DNA of 64,000 nt, taken from the NCBI GenBank assembly GCA_045603225.1, contig JAZULT010000075.1, positions 1 through 64,000 of the forward strand. The letters run 5' to 3'. Below the pieces are notes generated by a model, which saw nothing but the letters and a program-made list of their open reading frames with translations, made no database searches and was not told the origin of the DNA. Source of the stretch: RGIG9115 sp045603225 (GTDB lineage Bacteria; Bacillota; Clostridia; UBA1381). Both the position numbers and the translations under genes were made by a program. This document shows positions 60,773 through 64,000 of this stretch, piece after piece; within the stretch, counting starts at the first letter, position 1, and every line of letters begins with the position of its first letter.

Positions 60773-61159
60773 CGAATTACTCCCAACAAATATGTAATCC
60801 GTGCGAAATCTCGCACAACTTTATATATTATATAATTTTTTGATGAATTTTACAAGGGGAATTTTTCAAAATATGTAGATTTGTATGTTTTTATAAAACA
60901 ATTTTTTTTCAGGATATGCATATTTTATAATTTTATGCGGAATTGATTATTCATGTGATACTATAGAAGCAAACTGGCAGGAAATGAAAAATGTTTATCC
61001 GGATTTCAGATCTGTTATTCTCAATGTGTATTCCGCAAACCGTGAATTGATTGCATCAACGGAAGTTTTTTTCTAAAATAAGCAAAAAAAGAAGTATGGT
61101 CATTTTAATCAAATGTGACTAAAAAAATTATTAAAAATAACGATTATTTTATTATTATA
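60773..61159. other. Intergenic stretch with a possible gene fragment
   Basis: Around 60895-61076 a plus-strand frame without a start reads ...DYSCDTIEANWQEMKNVYPD, then FRSVILNVYSANRELIASTE and VFF-stop, which looks like the end of a decayed protein gene. The rest is AT-rich and featureless. Confidence 0.4.
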
Positions 61160-61188
61160 TTGAATTAATAATGAACATATGTTATAAT
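61160..61188 (+). promoter_or_regulatory. Promoter of the zinc-ribbon gene group
   Basis: TTGAAT, 17 bases, TATAAT. Confidence 0.65.
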
Positions 61189-61270
61189 ATTTCGGAACGT
61201 TGATTTTGTTGACAAGAAAAACACAAGATAAAACGATTCAATTGATTGAATTTGAAAGGAGAATATTATT

Positions 61271-61684
61271 ATGGCTATTTGTTCGAATTGCGGAAGTAGT
61301 CTGCCAAATGGTTCAGCATTTTGTACGTCGTGCGGAGCAAGGGTTGCAAGCCCTGTAGGCGGAGGAGCTTATATGGGAGGAGGTCCGGCTTCCGGTTGGA
61401 ACGGTGGCGTTCTTGAAACAGTATGTGCATCGATTGTGGCTTCACTTATGATTACTCTTACATGTGGAATCGCTACACCTTGGGCTGCATGCTATCTTTA
61501 TAATTACATACTCAGTCATACGGTTGTTGACGGAAAGAAACTGCGTTTTGACGGAACAGGAGGAAGCCTTTTCGGTAACTGGATTGTATGGTTGCTTCTT
61601 ACTGTGGTAACATGCGGAATTTACGGATTCTGGGTAACGCCGAAAATGTATAATTGGTTTGCAAGTAATACACATTTTGAATAA
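61271..61684 (+). CDS. Zinc-ribbon membrane protein (DUF898-like)
   Basis: 137 aa. An N-terminal zinc ribbon (ICSNCGSSLPNGSAFCTSCG, four Cys) is followed by a Gly-rich linker and two membrane helices (VASLMITLTCGIATPWAACY and WIVWLLLTVVTCGIYGFWV). The repeated CGI-A/Y-x-x-W-A pattern matches the DUF898 family. AAAGGAG upstream of ATG. First of four membrane proteins here, three with cytoplasmic zinc ribbons; function unknown. Confidence 0.75.
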   Translation: MAICSNCGSSLPNGSAFCTSCGARVASPVGGGAYMGGGPASGWNGGVLETVCASIVASLMITLTCGIATPWAACYLYNYILSHTVVDGKKLRFDGTGGSLFGNWIVWLLLTVVTCGIYGFWVTPKMYNWFASNTHFE

Positions 61685-61764
61685 ATATGTGAGAGGGTAT
61701 TGTGTTGAGCAGTATCCTCTTTTGAGTGAATGCAGAATATGATATAGGAGAAAGCGTTGATATT

Positions 61765-62205
61765 ATGGACTCGCAGCAAAATATACGATTGAAAAAATTA
61801 TTGAAAAAAACAATGACCTTTCTTTTGGTTGGTGTTATATATTTTTGTTTTGTTAAATTTGCGAATATAGGAATTCCTTGTGTTTTCAGTCTGATAACAG
61901 GTAAATTGTGCGCAGGATGCGGAATTACAAGAATGATTATGTCCCTGGCGAGTCTGGATATTAAATCAGCGATGGAATATAATGCTTTTGCGTTATTTTT
62001 GCTGCTGCCCGCGGCGGCATGGGGGATTTACCGTGGTGTGATTTACGTAAAAAGGGGAAAAACATCTTATGGGAAAATAGAAAGTATTTGTCTGATTATT
62101 GTTTTTATATCAGCGCTGGTATTTTCAGTTCTGAGAAATTATACGTGTGAAATTTCCCGGGATGTTGCTTCTGTGATTATAGGAAGCAGAGCATATTTCC
62201 TGTAA
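61765..62205 (+). CDS. DUF2752-family membrane protein
   Basis: 146 aa. The family signature is present: IGIPCVFSLITGKLCAGCGI, then TRMIMSLASLDIKSAMEYNA, with three membrane helices. AGGAG is about 14 bases before this ATG; a GTG 13 codons earlier has no ribosome site. DUF2752 proteins commonly neighbour zinc-ribbon/TM2-type membrane proteins, as here. Function unknown. Confidence 0.78.
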   Translation: MDSQQNIRLKKLLKKTMTFLLVGVIYFCFVKFANIGIPCVFSLITGKLCAGCGITRMIMSLASLDIKSAMEYNAFALFLLLPAAAWGIYRGVIYVKRGKTSYGKIESICLIIVFISALVFSVLRNYTCEISRDVASVIIGSRAYFL

Positions 62206-62294
62206 GAGCTGAGGAGGCACGGGAACTGTTGATATAAAATATTGATAAAAATTCAGGCTTGTATTAATCCGGAGTTTAATTTGTGGAGGTAAAT

Positions 62295-62963
62295 ATGGGA
62301 GTTTGCAATAAATGCGGCACGCAAATTGTAGAAGGTACAGATTATTGTGTGGTATGCGGAAATCATGAACATAGTGACGTATTTTCTGTTAAAGATGATA
62401 TAAATGAAAAAGAAATTAAAAAGCTGAGTTTTAAAATATGGCTTTTACCTATATTGGTATCATTGCTTTTTTTTGGCATAATTTATATGAATGCCTTGTC
62501 TGATTCCCGAAATGAGAAAAAAGAGGGAGAACCCGAACCGACGGCTGAGACTGCTGCAGGTGAGCAATATGATGAGTGGCAGGGCGTACCACAGGAAGAA
62601 CGTAGGGAAACTTGTTTTTATTCAGACACCGTGAATTGGGATTCAGATGTGGAGGGCGTAAAAGCTCAGGCAAAAGGGATATTACTTTCCGAGAACGAAA
62701 AGGGGATAGTATATAAGTATGACGGAATCGATGGTCTGTATCAGGGTGATATTGATGTGTTTTACATCATGAGCGAAAATGTGTTGTCAGGTGTTGTTAC
62801 ATATCTTCCTTACAGTCCGGAATTGTTCAACAGTACGGTTGAATATTACGATGCAGAAAAAAGTAATGAGGAATCTGACAGATATATGGCTGTTGCCGGT
62901 AATAATAATGTAAATATTTCAGTAGAGAACGAAAAGATTACCATTGTGTTTTTTTTAAAATAA
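62295..62963 (+). CDS. Zinc-ribbon single-pass membrane protein
   Basis: 222 aa. Zinc ribbon at the N-terminus (CNKCGTQIVEGTDYCVVCGN), one membrane helix (IWLLPILVSLLFFGIIYMNA), an acidic Glu/Pro linker (EKKEGEPEPTAETAAGEQ) and an extracellular ~130-residue domain (VNWDSDVEGVKAQAKGILLS...) not recognised. GGAGG sets the ATG start. It may sense something outside and relay through the ribbon; that is a guess. Confidence 0.68.
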   Translation: MGVCNKCGTQIVEGTDYCVVCGNHEHSDVFSVKDDINEKEIKKLSFKIWLLPILVSLLFFGIIYMNALSDSRNEKKEGEPEPTAETAAGEQYDEWQGVPQEERRETCFYSDTVNWDSDVEGVKAQAKGILLSENEKGIVYKYDGIDGLYQGDIDVFYIMSENVLSGVVTYLPYSPELFNSTVEYYDAEKSNEESDRYMAVAGNNNVNISVENEKITIVFFLK

Positions 62964-62979
62964 ATAAAGGGAGAAAAAT

Positions 62980-63537
62980 ATGTTTTTTTTAAGATTTTCA
63001 ATTGACGGTATTACAGAAGATGAAATTTATACCGAACAAGGTTATTGTCCGAACTGCAGAGCGAACAGATTATTCAACTTGAAAAACCATGGTATAAAAA
63101 TAAGAATTTTCGGAATTCCGGTAGTATCTGTTGCCGGATATCACAGCTTGGTATGTAATCATTGTGGTGCGGCAAAAGCTGTGAAAAGAAAAGAATACAG
63201 AAAAATGTTTTCAAAACAGTTGCTTCGTATAAAAAAAGGAATGTGTTCTCCTGAATACGTTTTATCAGCATGCCATCCTAAAAAGCTTAAAATTTTCAGC
63301 CGTATTATTAAGGTAATTGCTATGGGATGGGTTGCTCAGCCTTTTATATATACTTTTTGCGATTTTTTGGTTAATCAGTTTAATCCGGATTTGACCGGAT
63401 TGTTTTGCATGGCTGTTATAGGTGTATTTATATTAGGCTTGTTAATACCTTTTGCCATGGCGGTAAACGGACTTCATATAGCCCTTAGAAAGCGTTCTTT
63501 ATATAGGAGAGCAAAGAAAATGTGTAAAAACAAATAA
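62980..63537 (+). CDS. Zinc-ribbon protein with two C-terminal membrane helices
   Basis: 185 aa. Cys pairs YCPNCRANRLF and LVCNHCGAAKAV form a zinc ribbon in the first 70 residues, then a basic region, then helices at about 105-125 and 140-165. GGGAG precedes the ATG. 16 nt after the previous gene; same operon. Unknown function. Confidence 0.7.
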   Translation: MFFLRFSIDGITEDEIYTEQGYCPNCRANRLFNLKNHGIKIRIFGIPVVSVAGYHSLVCNHCGAAKAVKRKEYRKMFSKQLLRIKKGMCSPEYVLSACHPKKLKIFSRIIKVIAMGWVAQPFIYTFCDFLVNQFNPDLTGLFCMAVIGVFILGLLIPFAMAVNGLHIALRKRSLYRRAKKMCKNK

Positions 63538-63578
63538 AAAACATCGCCTTCAGGAATGTTGAAGGCGATGTTTTTTAT
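63537..63578. terminator. Bidirectional terminator between the zinc-ribbon group and metK
   Basis: AAAACATCGCCTTCA, seven bases, TGAAGGCGATGTTTT: 15-bp stem with A/T runs. Confidence 0.9.
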
Positions 63579-64000
63579 TTGTTTTCATTTACATAAGCGA
63601 TAAGCTCATCTGTTTTGTTACATTCTTCCCATTTAACACCGAGCTCTGTACGTCCCATGTGTCCGTATGATGCGAGCTGTCTATAGATTGGTTTTCTCAA
63701 ATCAAGCTCTTTGATTATTGAATACGGGCGGAGGTCGAATACATTTTCAACAGCATCTTCAATAAGCTCATCACTTACTGCGCCTGTTCCGAATGTGTCA
63801 ACCATGATTGATACAGGGTTCGCAACACCGATTGCATATGCAAGCTGAACCTCACATCTTTTTGCAAGTCCTGCTGCAACGACATTCTTTGCAACCCATC
63901 TTGAGGCATATGCTGCAGAACGGTCAACCTTCGTGGGGTCCTTTCCTGAAAAAGCACCGCCACCGTGACGTGCATATCCGCCGTAAGTATCAACAATGAT
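63575..64000 (-). CDS. metK: S-adenosylmethionine synthetase, C-terminal part (cut by window edge)
   Basis: The frame is open from the window edge: IIVDTYGGYARHGGGAFSGK, DPTKVDRSAAYASRWVAKNV, then VDTFGTGAVSDELIEDAVEN to the stop. These are the C-terminal domain of MetK, including the GGGAFSGKD P-loop-like phosphate site. It makes SAM from methionine and ATP, which feeds NrdG and MtaB among others. The 5' part lies outside. Confidence 0.95.
   Translation of the reverse strand: MIVDTYGGYARHGGGAFSGKDPTKVDRSAAYASRWVAKNVVAAGLAKRCEVQLAYAIGVANPVSIMVDTFGTGAVSDELIEDAVENVFDLRPYSIIKELDLRKPIYRQLASYGHMGRTELGVKWEECNKTDELIAYVNENK

Overview
The window comes from a low-GC, spore-forming, strictly anaerobic member of the Clostridia, most likely a gut or rumen organism related to Oscillospiraceae/Ruminococcaceae. 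This is inferred from several things. There is an alpha/beta small acid-soluble spore protein, an oxygen-sensitive class III ribonucleotide reductase (nrdD/nrdG), CIRCE-controlled heat-shock genes, SLH-anchored surface proteins, dockerin- and cohesin-like proteins, and A/T-rich sigma-A promoters with purine-rich ribosome binding sites. No rRNA gene is present, so the genus cannot be fixed.

Layout. 0.2-7 kb: cell-surface genes (beta-helix carbohydrate-binding protein with SLH domains, an SLH protein, a copper-amine-oxidase-N protein) downstream of a class A penicillin-binding protein. 7.2-11.6 kb: groES-groEL and htpG, each with a perfect CIRCE operator. 11.7-16.1 kb: a 287-bp MITE-like element, a DeoR regulator divergent from a MATE exporter, and a DHDPS/NanA-family lyase divergent from an AraC regulator. 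16.2-19.5 kb: tRNA-Leu(CAA), then nrdD-nrdG and a small membrane protein behind three NrdR-box-like sites. 19.8-30 kb: an accessory island described below. 30-39 kb: glutamate dehydrogenase, then a glycan/sialic-acid utilisation region (DMT transporter, putative glycosidase, Gfo/Idh/MocA oxidoreductase, ThuA-like protein, AraC regulator, sialidase, N-acetylneuraminate lyase). 39-40 kb: a repeat made of small hairpins, a nonsense-mutated XRE gene and the SASP gene. 40-47.5 kb: mtaB, a Crh-like HPr paralogue, rhaA with an AraC regulator, HPr, recA, orphan trpB. 47.6-57.5 kb: a minus-strand series glgA-glgP-GH13-antiporter-TetM/NYN fusion. 57.5-64 kb: a candidate structured RNA, an AEC transporter, typA, a zinc-ribbon membrane-protein group, and the 3' part of metK.

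The most unusual region is 19.8-30 kb. It holds four cassettes of one design: [dockerin-bearing protein]-[secreted cohesin-like protein]-[48-50 aa peptide starting MKKYIAPE]-[GCACGC hairpin terminator]. Only the third cassette has a complete dockerin gene, with a promoter, a folded leader RNA and a signal peptide. The other three dockerin genes are cut off at exactly the same codon. An identical 32-bp sequence marks that point in all four. Cassettes 3 and 4 face away from each other, so the 32-bp repeats are inverted around the only promoter and signal peptide, forming a potential 0.5-kb invertible expression switch. Cassettes 1 and 4 also share a 222-bp inverted repeat differing at 3 positions. 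Toxin-antitoxin-like modules (HipB/HipA, a GNAT pair, a fused MNT-HEPN protein) lie between or beside the cassettes. The arrangement resembles silent-copy/expression-site variation of matched dockerin-cohesin surface pairs, with TA modules guarding the array. The architecture is read from the sequence; the switching is inference.
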